Source: Acidobacteriaceae bacterium (GTDB lineage Bacteria > Acidobacteriota > Terriglobia > Terriglobales > Acidobacteriaceae). Taken from it: a stretch of 8,715 nt of DNA. Shown piece after piece: positions 1 to 6,941 of the stretch. A program made the translations under genes and the position numbers. Numbering within the stretch: position 1 is the first letter of the stretch; every line of letters starts with the position of its first letter. The notes under the pieces were generated by a model that was not told where the DNA came from, did no database searches, and worked only from the letters and a program-made list of their open reading frames with translations. The stretch spans positions 1,089 through 9,803 of the forward strand of contig PMOF01000225.1 of NCBI GenBank assembly GCA_003162495.1, written 5' to 3'.

Positions 1-1124
1 GCGAGATCGCTGCGAAGATACATGCCTCCCTTTTGGTAAGTTGGCGTCGCAGTAAAAGTGACGCCTCCGCTGCCCGGTCCAAAGCCCAGCATGTTGACCG
101 ATCCGTCGGTGGCACTCCCCGAACTCTTGAGGTATTCCACGCGCACCGGGAGCGAGAAGCCGCTCTTAAAGGCGTAGCTGGCGTTGATCGCGCCGCCGGT
201 TGCGGATGTACCCGTGGGCACGCCTACCGTCGCGTTGGCCGGCAGCTTGCCGTATTGGAAGTACGGCGAAATGATCCATGGGCCCTTGGCGTATGTATAG
301 ATCACTGCGTGCATGTAGCCGTTGTTCTGCACCGGTGTGGCCGCTGTTTGAAAGACGGTCTGTCCGAGGTTCCCCATCCCGTCGTACACCAGGGTATGAG
401 GCCCCTTCGTAAGGGTCGCCGAGCCCGAGAGCCAGGAGTAGCGGTTGGAATAGTAACCGTCGTTCCAACTGAGCGAAGCGGACAGGTACTTATTCAAGGT
501 TTGATTCACCTGGAGGCCGCGATTGATGGCGTTTTCCTGGTTCCAAACAATGCCGCGCTCGATGTTGAAGTTCTGGTACGTGAAGGTGGACTCGGCGCCC
601 ATCAACGTAGGCAGAGAGCCGAGAAGGAACTGCGTGTTCTTAGCCGCCTGCAACTTCAGGAAGGCGACCGGAACAGGCCCGTAGAAGTTATTCAAGGTAT
701 TTTGGGCGTTAACGAACGGCACGCTGAGCGTCGGCATGGTGTAGACGCCCGCCTGGACGAAGTATTGAAGCTTCCCGTCCGCTTTTTGGATGAAGATTTG
801 TCCATTGGTCAGAGTGGCCTGCGCACTGTCATCTCCGGTTACCGAATTGTTCTGGAACACGGAAAAACCGGTCAAGATGCCGTTGACGGACAGCTTGCCC
901 AACGGTCCGGCATCGAAGGTGGCCGGCGGCAGCCATTGCAGCGGACCCGTGAGAACGAATGTGGAGAGCGGGGCGGGTGCATCTGCGGCAGCAGCCGGGG
1001 TCGCCGTCGGAGCGGGTGTCTGCGCAGGTGCGAGCGGAGCCGGGGTCTGAGCGCCAGCGATCATGGCGATTGCCATGGCTGCTCCGGCCATCGATTGCAT
1101 TAGGCGATTCAAATTCAAGTACAT
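1..1124 (-). CDS. Outer-membrane beta-barrel porin, OmpL-like BBP2 type, C-terminus cut by window edge
   Basis: Reading leftwards from ATG at 1124, the frame stays open for 374 codons to the window edge, so the C-terminus is missing. An AGGAGG Shine-Dalgarno (1135-1140) lies 10 bases upstream and fixes the start. Residues 1-25 form a signal peptide (MYLNLNRLMQ, then a hydrophobic Ala/Met/Ile core ending AGA), so export to the outer membrane is expected. Residues 26-52 are a Pro/Ala/Thr-rich linker. From about residue 55 the chain alternates polar and apolar residues, with many aromatics and glycines, as in barrel strands (for example residues 213-240). Phrases such as LLGSLPTLMGAES, NFNIERG and NRGLQVNQTLN resemble the putative beta-barrel porin-2 family (PF07642). 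The role would be passive uptake of small solutes; the substrate cannot be told. It is transcribed alone, downstream of and in the same direction as glnD, after a 417-base gap. Family assignment is by pattern memory, not alignment. Confidence 0.8.
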   Translation of the reverse strand, partial: MYLNLNRLMQSMAGAAMAIAMIAGAQTPAPLAPAQTPAPTATPAAAADAPAPLSTFVLTGPLQWLPPATFDAGPLGKLSVNGILTGFSVFQNNSVTGDDSAQATLTNGQIFIQKADGKLQYFVQAGVYTMPTLSVPFVNAQNTLNNFYGPVPVAFLKLQAAKNTQFLLGSLPTLMGAESTFTYQNFNIERGIVWNQENAINRGLQVNQTLNKYLSASLSWNDGYYSNRYSWLSGSATLTKGPHTLVYDGMGNLGQTVFQTAATPVQNNGYMHAVIYTYAKGPWIISPYFQYGKLPANATVGVPTGTSATGGAINASYAFKSGFSLPVRVEYLKSSGSATDGSVNMLGFGPGSGGVTFTATPTYQKGGMYLRSDL

Positions 1125-1541
1125 CGGCACTTTTCCTCCTAAGAAGAATGTTTGTTGTATGACACGGAACGAATTGAGCCCATGAATGAAGCCGAACGGA
1201 GCGCCTTGCGAGTTGCGATCTCCGCTCCGGTCAAACTTTCAGAGCAGCACAGGCGATCTGAACGCAGGGATATCTGAAAGAGGAATTGACATACCCCTGG
1301 ATAAGGTTCAGCCGCTTCGGATTGACTCTAGTAATGCAAACACGACATAAAGAAAGCATGATGATTACAAAAAGAATTCGAACAGTCGCCAAAAACTTTT
1401 CTAGCCTGATATAGGCATCATGACTGGAGTTTTAAATAGGTTGGAGAGCTTCGGCGCAAAGGATTAATCCGTTTAACATAAAGAAAAGATGAGGAATCCA
1501 GCTAAATATTTTTATGGATTTAGAACCTTCATGAAAGGGAT
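1125..1541. other. Intergenic region between glnD end and porin start, with two leader stem-loops
   Basis: No credible gene lies in these 417 bases. They hold the candidate porin promoter and, downstream of it on the minus strand, two inverted repeats. One has 8-base arms CTTTCAGA/TCTGAAAG (1236-1243 and 1273-1280, 29-base loop). The other has 7-base arms CGGAGCG/CGCTCCG (1197-1203 and 1223-1229, 19-base loop). A perfect 10-base palindrome GGATTAATCC sits at 1461-1470. I see no stem followed by a T-run that would serve as a glnD terminator. Confidence 0.5.
1364..1392 (-). promoter_or_regulatory. Candidate sigma-70 promoter for the porin gene
   Basis: On the minus strand a -35-like TTGGCG (1392-1387) and a -10-like TGTAAT (1369-1364) are separated by 17 bases. 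They match the consensus hexamers at 4/6 and 5/6. Transcription would begin near 1357 and give a leader of about 230 bases before the porin ATG. The fit is moderate and the gap is AT-rich, so a chance match is possible. Confidence 0.35.
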
Positions 1542-4163
1542 TCAGAGGGACTCGATGCGCTGTTGGGGAGCGCGCATGGAGTGGAGGGCGGCAGCGAGGT
1601 CGGCAGTGAGAGATTGCTGGTCTTCGGGGGTAAGCTTGGCGTCGCGGCTGGTGAGGTAGAAGACGTCGATGGCGGTTTCGCCTTCCGTGTCAATGAGGGC
1701 TACCTTGATGTTGCACTGGTGGGTGCTGAGGGTGAGAGCGATCTGACGGAGGAGGCCGGGCACATCCTGGGCGACAACCTGAAGAAGCGTGGAGTGGGTG
1801 GAGGACTCGGAGTCGAATTCGAGGCGAGTGGCCACTTCGACTTTGAGGTTGGCGGGATGGTTGAGGTGACGGCGAGCGGCGAGCAACTGCTGCACGGAAA
1901 CTTTCTGCGCGACCACGTCGTGGAGATTGGCGAGGAAGCGATCTTTCTCGGAGGGGTTGAGCTCGAGGGTGTGAAAGACATCGGTGAAGTGGAAGCTATC
2001 GACGATGATGCCTGCTTCGTTGGAGAAAGCGCCGGCTTTGACGATGTTCATGCCCCAGGCGGCGAGGGCTCCGGCCACGTCGGCAAAGAGGCGGGAGCGA
2101 TCGCGAGTGATGACGGTGAGGTCAAAGAGCTGGCGATTGGGGCGCAGGTCGAGCTGGACAGGATCGCGCTCGAGGTTGAGGGCCATCTGGAAGTGATGAC
2201 GAATCTGTTCGGGCAGGCGGGTCTGGAGATAGCGCTGGGGCAAGCCCTCAAGAAATTGCTTGAGGGCGTCGAACTGGGTGGGCGGAACCATGGAGCGGAT
2301 GCGATTGAGCAAGGTGGGATCGATGGCGGCGTGGTAACGGACCTCGTCGACGGAGCGGTCCATGAAGTTGGCGGTGGCCATGTAGAACTGCCAGAGATTT
2401 TCGGCCTTCCAGGGCGTGAGGGCGTCGGGATTCACGGCCTTGATGTCGGCGTAGGTCATGAGGGTGAGCATTTTCAGAAGCATCGGACTGCCGATTTTTT
2501 CCGCAAACCCGCGAACATTCTCGATGTCGAAGATGTCACGGCGCAGGGCGGCCGACATTTCCAGATGCAGGCGGATGAGCTTGAGGATGGACTCGCGCTC
2601 TTCGGAGTCGAAATCGAGGCGGGCGAGGAAGGCGTCGGCGAGCTCGACGCTCTGTGAAGTGTGTTCGCCGGTGCGGCGTGCTTTGCCGGTGTCGTGCAAG
2701 AGCAGAGCGAGGAGAAACAGGTCGAGGCGGTCGATTTCGGGCAGCAACTGGGCGAGCCGGTGTTCGTAGTCGTGGGCGGGTTGGCGCAGGCTATGCACGT
2801 TATCGATGGTGAGGAAGGTGTGTTCATCGACGGTGTAGCGGTGATAGCTGTCGCGAATGACCAGGGCGTCGATGCCATGAAACTCGGGGATGAGCATTTC
2901 AAGTACGCCGAGGGCGTGCATGGTGCGCAGGGCGTGAGCGGCGTGGGGCCCGAGCAGGACTTCGCGCAGCGCGTTCCATAGATAAGGACCTTCAGGAATG
3001 TGAATGGCGAGGGCGGGGAGCGCGTCGGTGATGCGGTCTTCGGCAGCCTGCGAAAGGGTGTAGCCATGGGTGGCCATGAGGGAGAAGATGCGGAGGATGG
3101 CGCTGGTGTCGTTGAACTGGGCTCCGGGAACGATGTCGATGCGGCCCTGATCGAGGAGGAAATCGGTTCCGGCGATGGGAGTGCGGCGACGGCGAAACTG
3201 CTTGTAGAAGCTGACCGGAGCGGGCAGGTGCTCCATGAGCAGCGCGGCGCGGCGATAGATGATGCGCGCATGGCGATAGTAAGTCCGCATCCAGTAAGAG
3301 GGGTCGGCGGTGCCTCGTGTTTCGAGGCCAATGGAGTTGGCCGCGGCTTCGTCCTGGGATTGCCAGTCGAGGGCATTGTCGTCGCGGCCGTGGCGGAAAT
3401 GGAGAAAACACCGCGCGGCGGCGAGGAAGTCAAAGGCGGCCTCTGCGTCGCCGCGGGCGCTCTGGAAGACGCCTCCGCGCTGGCGTGGCCACTCTTTGGT
3501 CTCCTTCAAGTGGAAGAGCAGAGCGAACCAGACGGCGAGGTGGTAGTCGCGCAGGCCGCCGGGACACTCCTTGAGATTGGGTTCGAGATGAAAGATGGTG
3601 TTGCCGTATTTGGCGTGGCGGGCACGGGCGATCTCGCCCAGCTTTTGCGTGATGGTGTTCCACTCGCTGAGCACCAGGCCGGGAAAGGTGACCTGGTGGA
3701 GCTGCTGGTAGAGGGGAAACTGGCCGGCCAGAAAGCGGCGGTCGAGAGTGGCGAGGGTGAACTCCAGGTTGTCGGGGTCGAAGCGGGCAGCTTCCTTGAC
3801 GGTGCGGGAGCTGGGGCTGGCGCGGAGGCCGATGTCCCACATGCCCTGAATCATGGCCTGGACCGCGTCTTTGGATTGGAGCTCGATTCGTTCGTCGGCA
3901 AAGGCGAAGAGGACGTCGATATCGGAATAGGGAAAAAGATCTTTGCGTCCGTAGCCGCCCAGGGCCAGCAGGGCGATGCTCTGGGAAGGCAGGCCGGCGA
4001 AGGCGCGACGCCACATTTCAATGAGGATACGGTCGACTACGGCGGAGCGCCGGCGAATGGCGGCGGTGCCGTCTCCGGTGCGTTCGCAGGTCTGGCGGAC
4101 GAGCGCCATCTCCCGCAGATACTGCTCCCGAAGATCGTCAACCGCGAAAGCGACTGGATTCAT
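1542..4163 (-). CDS. glnD: Bifunctional PII uridylyltransferase / uridylyl-removing enzyme
   Basis: GlnD is the cytoplasmic nitrogen sensor. At low glutamine it transfers UMP from UTP to the T-loop tyrosine of PII, and at high glutamine it removes it. The 873-residue product is complete and close to the E. coli length (890). The domain order is canonical. The nucleotidyltransferase site is [15 protein letters not shown] at 69-83, with metal-binding Asp81 and Asp83. The GlnD signature [14 protein letters not shown] is at 193-206 and YHRYTVDEH at 440-448. The HD hydrolase domain carries His490-Asp491 in [15 protein letters not shown], with a further [11 protein letters not shown] block near 570-580. 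Two ACT domains, expected to sense glutamine, follow at about 681-755 and 793-865. The start ATG has no obvious Shine-Dalgarno; the frame is open upstream but offers no better ATG. Its substrate PII is encoded at 6603-6941, in another transcription unit. The gene is divergent from the toxin-antitoxin locus. Confidence 0.97.
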   Translation of the reverse strand: MNPVAFAVDDLREQYLREMALVRQTCERTGDGTAAIRRRSAVVDRILIEMWRRAFAGLPSQSIALLALGGYGRKDLFPYSDIDVLFAFADERIELQSKDAVQAMIQGMWDIGLRASPSSRTVKEAARFDPDNLEFTLATLDRRFLAGQFPLYQQLHQVTFPGLVLSEWNTITQKLGEIARARHAKYGNTIFHLEPNLKECPGGLRDYHLAVWFALLFHLKETKEWPRQRGGVFQSARGDAEAAFDFLAAARCFLHFRHGRDDNALDWQSQDEAAANSIGLETRGTADPSYWMRTYYRHARIIYRRAALLMEHLPAPVSFYKQFRRRRTPIAGTDFLLDQGRIDIVPGAQFNDTSAILRIFSLMATHGYTLSQAAEDRITDALPALAIHIPEGPYLWNALREVLLGPHAAHALRTMHALGVLEMLIPEFHGIDALVIRDSYHRYTVDEHTFLTIDNVHSLRQPAHDYEHRLAQLLPEIDRLDLFLLALLLHDTGKARRTGEHTSQSVELADAFLARLDFDSEERESILKLIRLHLEMSAALRRDIFDIENVRGFAEKIGSPMLLKMLTLMTYADIKAVNPDALTPWKAENLWQFYMATANFMDRSVDEVRYHAAIDPTLLNRIRSMVPPTQFDALKQFLEGLPQRYLQTRLPEQIRHHFQMALNLERDPVQLDLRPNRQLFDLTVITRDRSRLFADVAGALAAWGMNIVKAGAFSNEAGIIVDSFHFTDVFHTLELNPSEKDRFLANLHDVVAQKVSVQQLLAARRHLNHPANLKVEVATRLEFDSESSTHSTLLQVVAQDVPGLLRQIALTLSTHQCNIKVALIDTEGETAIDVFYLTSRDAKLTPEDQQSLTADLAAALHSMRAPQQRIESL

Positions 4164-4345
4164 AAAGGATTGTGTGTGGCTCGCCGAAGCAAGTAAGGAC
4201 GTTTTAACAGAATAAGCGATGTTTGCGCGGAAAGGGTAATTTTGGTGCGGCGAACAGGAAAGACGACACGATTTGCGCCTTCAGGCGAATCCGTGAGGGC
4301 CGGGTCTGCCGGGCTCTTTAGTGTTTATGGCCCATGTCGGAGCCG
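4164..4345. other. Intergenic region between divergent glnD and toxin-antitoxin locus
   Basis: No gene is supported here. An imperfect hairpin at 4270-4291 (GATTT..GCCT / AGGC..AATC, with a two-base bulge) and a direct repeat of GCCGGG (4299-4304 and 4308-4313) are the only visible structures. The region must hold the glnD promoter, but I could not find a convincing -35/-10 pair on the minus strand. Confidence 0.4.
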
Positions 4346-4365
4346 AAATTTCCGCACGGAAATTT
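4346..4365. promoter_or_regulatory. Perfect 20-bp palindrome upstream of the toxin-antitoxin genes, possible operator
   Basis: The arms AAATTTCCG (4346-4354) and CGGAAATTT (4357-4365) are exact reverse complements around a two-base centre, CA. The site ends two bases before a second palindrome (4368-4382). Antitoxins with an Xre-type helix-turn-helix commonly bind palindromes in their own promoter, so this is a candidate operator or a site for another dimeric regulator. Binding is inferred. Confidence 0.5.
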
Positions 4366-4367
4366 AA

Positions 4368-4382
4368 TAGCACCTGGTGCTA
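4368..4382. promoter_or_regulatory. 15-bp palindromic operator candidate TAGCACC-T-GGTGCTA
   Basis: The arms TAGCACC (4368-4374) and GGTGCTA (4376-4382) are perfect reverse complements around a single T. Its position just before the toxin start region, and its size, fit the autoregulatory operator of an Xre-type antitoxin such as the one at 4760-5083. Its right arm overlaps a possible extended -10 element (4378-4386), so a bound dimer would block RNA polymerase. The role is inferred from position and symmetry. Confidence 0.6.
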
Positions 4383-4386
4383 CACT
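4378..4386 (+). promoter_or_regulatory. Candidate extended -10 promoter element of the toxin-antitoxin operon
   Basis: The bases TGCTACACT read as TGn followed by TACACT, which matches the -10 consensus at 4/6 with the extended TG. No good -35 is seen 17 bases upstream, which is tolerated for extended -10 promoters. Transcription would start near 4393, only a few bases before ATG 4401, implying a very short leader. This is a weak call. Confidence 0.3.
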
Positions 4387-4400
4387 CAACAAGATGGTCG

Positions 4401-4788
4401 ATGGTGCCCGAAAGCGGAACGTTCGTTCAAGACGCCGTGGTTTAGCAAGGCGGCTCGCAAGGCGCTGATCGCGGATTCCGAGCTTTGTTCCGCCATGCGC
4501 TAATTGATTCGTGGACAAGCGGACGATTTGGGCGGCGGGGTTTACAAGAAGCGGTTGGGGAAGAATCTCTACCGGTCGATTGTTGTTGCGAAGGGCGGAA
4601 GGTATTGGGTCTACGCCTATCTCTTTGCAAAGAAGGATCGGGCGAACATCGATGCGGAGGAGTTGCGGAGTTTCCGAGCTCTGGCAGGGATCTACTCGCG
4701 GAAAACGGATGCAGACATTGCAAAGGAATTGAACCTCAAGGAATTATTGGAGATATGCCATGACGAGGAATCGCAAATTCAAGAGTGA
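4401..4788 (+). pseudogene. RelE/HigB-like type II toxin, broken by a 4-bp duplication and an in-frame stop
   Basis: Intact relatives (HigB-type RelE toxins, PF06296) are ribosome-associated mRNA interferases of about 110-125 residues. Here the family sequence is recognisable but broken. From ATG 4401 the frame reads MVPESGTF, then hits the tandem repeat GTTC-GTTC (4421-4428). Dropping one GTTC copy continues in frame as KTPWFSKAARKALIADSELC, typical of the family's N-terminus; with both copies, reading fails after 14 codons. The same restored frame has TAA at 4501-4503, between CSAMR and LIRGQADDLGGGVYKKR, where relatives have a sense codon (probably CAA or GAA). The remainder runs on through RSIVVAKGG, YLFAKKDRANID and LLEICHD to TGA at 4786. 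Re-initiation at TTG 4504, directly after the stop, could at most give a 94-residue fragment lacking the N-terminal helix. The 3' end overlaps the antitoxin start by 29 bases. A sequencing error is possible, but two separate lesions make it less likely. Confidence 0.8.
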
Positions 4789-5083
4789 TGCTTTTGAAGC
4801 GATCCATAGTAGCGTTGCGGGGATGTATCGCGCCGGCACAATCGACAAGGCGACAATGCGGGAATTTGACGAGTCCTGCCTTTCGGTTCCCACCGCGATG
4901 GCGCCGCATCGGATCAAGCGGATCCGCGAGAGCCAGCATGTGAGCCAGCCGGTCTTTGCCCGCTACCTCAACACCAGCGAATCGACCGTCGAGAAGTGGG
5001 AGTCTGGCGTGAAGAGGCCCAGCGGGATGGCGCTCAAGTTATTGGATATCGTCGAAAAGCACGGCCTGAAGATGCTGACATAA
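4760..5083 (+). CDS. HigA/NadS-like helix-turn-helix antitoxin and autorepressor
   Basis: This complete 107-residue protein belongs to the Xre-type antitoxins encoded downstream of HigB/RelE toxins. Residues 1-45 (KFKSDAFEAIHSSVAG, IDKATMREFDESCL) form the conserved N-terminal part, expected to contact the toxin. Residues 49-88 hold the helix-turn-helix: RIKRIRESQHVSQPVFARYL, then NTSESTVEKWESGVKRPSG, where the second helix is the DNA-recognition helix. Its start overlaps the toxin's 3' end by 29 bases, and a GGAG motif (4749-4752) lies suitably upstream of ATG 4760. Toxin-first order with overlap is usual for HigBA-type operons. The likely targets are the palindromes at 4346-4365 and 4368-4382. 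Unlike the toxin, this gene shows no lesion, so it may survive as a free regulator or anti-toxin against related systems elsewhere. Its role in this strain is inferred from the family. Confidence 0.9.
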   Translation: MTRNRKFKSDAFEAIHSSVAGMYRAGTIDKATMREFDESCLSVPTAMAPHRIKRIRESQHVSQPVFARYLNTSESTVEKWESGVKRPSGMALKLLDIVEKHGLKMLT

Positions 5084-5144
5084 AACTCCAGATGCCCTCA
5101 AGTTTTCCAGGTGGCAGTCGATGAATGCTTCTGGAGGGCTCCGC

Positions 5145-6401
5145 ATGGCAACGCACGCGACACCGGCAAAGGTTCCTGAAAACGATCTGTCCAAGTGGGA
5201 AGGGGAGACGCGGTATGTTGCGCGGCAACCGATTCTGGACTTGCGGGGGCGGGTGCATGGGTACGAGCTGCTGTTTCGAAATGCTCCCGAGGCGCTGACC
5301 AACCGGGACGCGGAGACGGCCGCCTGCACGATGCTCGACAATGCGGTGATCTTTGGCCTGGAGTGGCTCACGAATGGGCTGCCTGCGTTTGTGAACTGCA
5401 CGCTGGAAGCGTTGACCGAGGATCTGGTGCTGGTGTTGGCGGCGAAGATGACGGTGCTGACCATCCCGGCCAGCGCGGAAATGACGGCGAAGCAGGTAGA
5501 CGCGTGCCGGGCGCTGAAGCTTCGCGGATTCAAGCTGGCGCTCGACGACTTTACGGCAGACCCGAAATTGCAGCCGCTGGCGGAGCTGGCCGACTATATC
5601 CGGGTCGATTTCACAGCGCTCGACACCGAGAAGCGGCGGGCCGTGCTGCGCTTGCGAACCGGTTCGCCGGCCGTGGTGGCGAAGAAGGTGGGAATGCAGG
5701 AGGATTTCCGGCAGGCGTGCGAAGAGGGATTCACGCTGTTCCAGGGGGACTACTTTCACTTGCCGGTGCTGCTGAAGAAGCGCAAGGTACCGTCGAACTG
5801 GCTTTCGCACTTCGAGATTGTGCGGCAGCTTTATCGCGATCCGATCGACGTGCGGCAGGTGAGCCAGCTGGTGCTGCGCGACCCCTCTCTCACCTACCGG
5901 CTGCTGCGCCTGGTGAACTCGCCGATTTACGCATTCCACCAGGAGATTCGCTCTATTCAGTCGGCCATCCTTGCCGTTGGCGAGGATACGTTTCGCCGCA
6001 TCGTGTCAGTGTCGGTGCTGAGCGAACTGAACAGCGATCAGCCGCCGACGATTCTGCATATAGCGCTGGTGCGGGCTCGATTTTGTGAGCTGGCCGCGAA
6101 CTGGTGCGGGCTGGACCCTAGCGAACAGTACCTGCTGGGGATGCTGAGCCTGTTGCCAGTCATGTTGCAGCTTCCCATGGAGGAACTGACGCCCTCACTG
6201 CCATTGCGCAATCAGATTTGCGAGGCTTTGCAGGGAACGTCGAACCGCGAACGCAGTCCGCTGGCGTGGCTGGAGTCGCATGAACAGGGCGATTGGGCAA
6301 CCTGCGACCGGATTGTGGAAGCCAATGGATTGAACCATGAAAGGCTGATGCGAGCCTATGCCGACGGAGTGGTCTGGGCGGAGGCTTCGCTGCGTTCCTG
6401 A
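5145..6401 (+). CDS. EAL-HDOD (YuxH-like) signalling protein with a degenerate EAL domain
   Basis: This 418-residue cytoplasmic protein has an N-terminal EAL-like domain (about 24-215) and a C-terminal HDOD domain (about 218-350 and beyond). I start it at ATG 5145, which has GGAGGG (5133-5138) six bases upstream; an ATG 24 bases earlier lacks such a site. In the EAL part, RQPILDLRGRVHGYELLFRN carries YELL in place of EAL. The usual metal-site LEIxE strand reads LTIPA (residues 105-109), so both glutamates are gone. LALDDF (131-136) lacks the following GTG loop, and VVAKKV and FQGDYF replace the AEGVE and QGY motifs. Phosphodiesterase activity is therefore unlikely, as is usual in EAL-HDOD proteins, some of which act through protein contacts or nucleotide binding. 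The HDOD part shows VLRDPSLTYRLLRLVNSP and IQSAILAVGEDTFRRIV. It lies 61 bases after the antitoxin on the same strand and may be co-transcribed. The partner is unknown. Confidence 0.9.
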   Translation: MATHATPAKVPENDLSKWEGETRYVARQPILDLRGRVHGYELLFRNAPEALTNRDAETAACTMLDNAVIFGLEWLTNGLPAFVNCTLEALTEDLVLVLAAKMTVLTIPASAEMTAKQVDACRALKLRGFKLALDDFTADPKLQPLAELADYIRVDFTALDTEKRRAVLRLRTGSPAVVAKKVGMQEDFRQACEEGFTLFQGDYFHLPVLLKKRKVPSNWLSHFEIVRQLYRDPIDVRQVSQLVLRDPSLTYRLLRLVNSPIYAFHQEIRSIQSAILAVGEDTFRRIVSVSVLSELNSDQPPTILHIALVRARFCELAANWCGLDPSEQYLLGMLSLLPVMLQLPMEELTPSLPLRNQICEALQGTSNRERSPLAWLESHEQGDWATCDRIVEANGLNHERLMRAYADGVVWAEASLRS

Positions 6402-6470
6402 GCGGGAGTTGGCCCGGAATCCTGCGAAGGGACGGGCAGGGGCATGCGGCGCCGAATTCGAGGGAGCTGG

Positions 6471-6606
6471 CGAGGAGCTTGTTGAAGAAAGCATTAGAAG
6501 CCCACTTCTGAACCTCAGGGGCTAAAGCCCTGGTCATTCCTCCGGGCTTATGTACGGGCTAAGCCCGTACCCTTCATCCGACGAGAATTTTTCAACCAGC
6601 TCCTAG
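6471..6606. repeat. REP/MITE-like palindromic element with imperfect terminal inverted repeats
   Basis: Bases 6471-6489 and the reverse complement of 6588-6606 match at 16 of 19 positions (core AGGAGCT-G/T-GTTGAA). Between them lie GGGC-TAAA-GCCC (6519-6530) and a perfect 19-base palindrome GTACGGGCT-A-AGCCCGTAC (6552-6570). CGGGCTTA (6543-6550) can also pair with TAAGCCCG (6560-6567), so two folds compete. It contains no coding sequence and fills the space between two convergent genes. The right terminal repeat covers the glnB stop codon (6603-6605). No long T-run follows the palindrome, so it is not a classic terminator, though it may block read-through in both directions. Palindromes of this type recur in acidobacterial genomes as far as I recall; copy number cannot be seen from this window. 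Confidence 0.6.
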
Positions 6607-6941
6607 AGGGCGGTTTCGCCGCGTTCGTCGTTGCGGATGCGAATGGCTTCTTCGATGCGGCTGATGAAAATCTTTCCATCGCCGATGCGACCGGTGCGAG
6701 CGGCGCCAATGATGGCCTGGATTGCCTTCTCTTTCATGTCTTCGACGACGACCAGTTCGATCTTGACTTTGGGCAGAAGGTCAACCGTGTATTCCCGGCC
6801 GCGATAGAACTCGGTGTGGCCCTTTTGCCGGCCGTGGCCGCGGGCTTCGAGAATGGTCATGCCTTCGATGCCCGCATCCAGCAGGGCTTCCTTGACGGCG
6901 TCCAGCTTGGAAGGCTGGAGAATGGCTTCGATCTTGAGCAT
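6603..6941 (-). CDS. glnB: Nitrogen regulatory protein PII
   Basis: PII is a cytoplasmic trimer that senses ATP/ADP and 2-oxoglutarate and controls nitrogen enzymes and transporters by binding them. I choose ATG 6941, which gives 112 residues, the same as E. coli GlnB, and puts the modified T-loop tyrosine at position 51. A TTG two codons upstream (6947) is possible but would shift this numbering. The opening MLKIEAILQPSKLDAVKEAL and ARGHGRQKGHTEFYRGREY match the PII fold. The T-loop is YRGREYTVDLLPKVKIE, with Tyr51 the expected uridylylation site of GlnD. TGRIGDGKIF (about 83-92) is the conserved C-terminal nucleotide-binding signature, followed by IRIRNDERGE. A GAGG sits 10 bases before the ATG. 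No amtB or glnA adjoins it, so it cannot be called GlnK by context. Its stop codon lies within the inverted repeat of the downstream element. Confidence 0.96.
   Translation of the reverse strand: MLKIEAILQPSKLDAVKEALLDAGIEGMTILEARGHGRQKGHTEFYRGREYTVDLLPKVKIELVVVEDMKEKAIQAIIGAARTGRIGDGKIFISRIEEAIRIRNDERGETAL

Noticed and set aside
33..1103. Long plus-strand open frame over the porin
   Set aside because: It has no family pattern and is rich in Arg/Gly as expected of an antisense frame. The minus strand gives a signal peptide, a perfect ribosome site and a barrel protein.
1286..1291. Perfect TTGACA on the plus strand
   Set aside because: No -10 box lies at 16-18 bases and no plus-strand gene follows; glnD there reads the other way.
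3000..4196. 398-codon plus-strand open frame (and others such as 1563-2657) inside glnD
   Set aside because: These are antisense shadows of the high-GC glnD gene; the minus-strand protein carries every GlnD motif.
4394..4468. 24-codon Arg-rich frame from ATG 4394
   Set aside because: It is out of frame with the toxin and matches no family; it is most likely chance.
4321..4503. 60-codon plus-strand frame starting at GTG 4321, in frame with the toxin remains
   Set aside because: It would run through both palindromes and the promoter, lacks a ribosome site, and its first 35 residues do not resemble the toxin family. ATG 4401 plus a 4-base duplication explains the locus better.
5121..5144. Earlier ATG for the EAL-HDOD gene
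   Set aside because: It is in frame, but the strong GGAGGG lies between it and ATG 5145, so the later start is favoured.
6552..6570. Perfect palindrome as an intrinsic terminator
   Set aside because: No T-run follows on either strand; it fits better as part of the inverted-repeat-bounded element.
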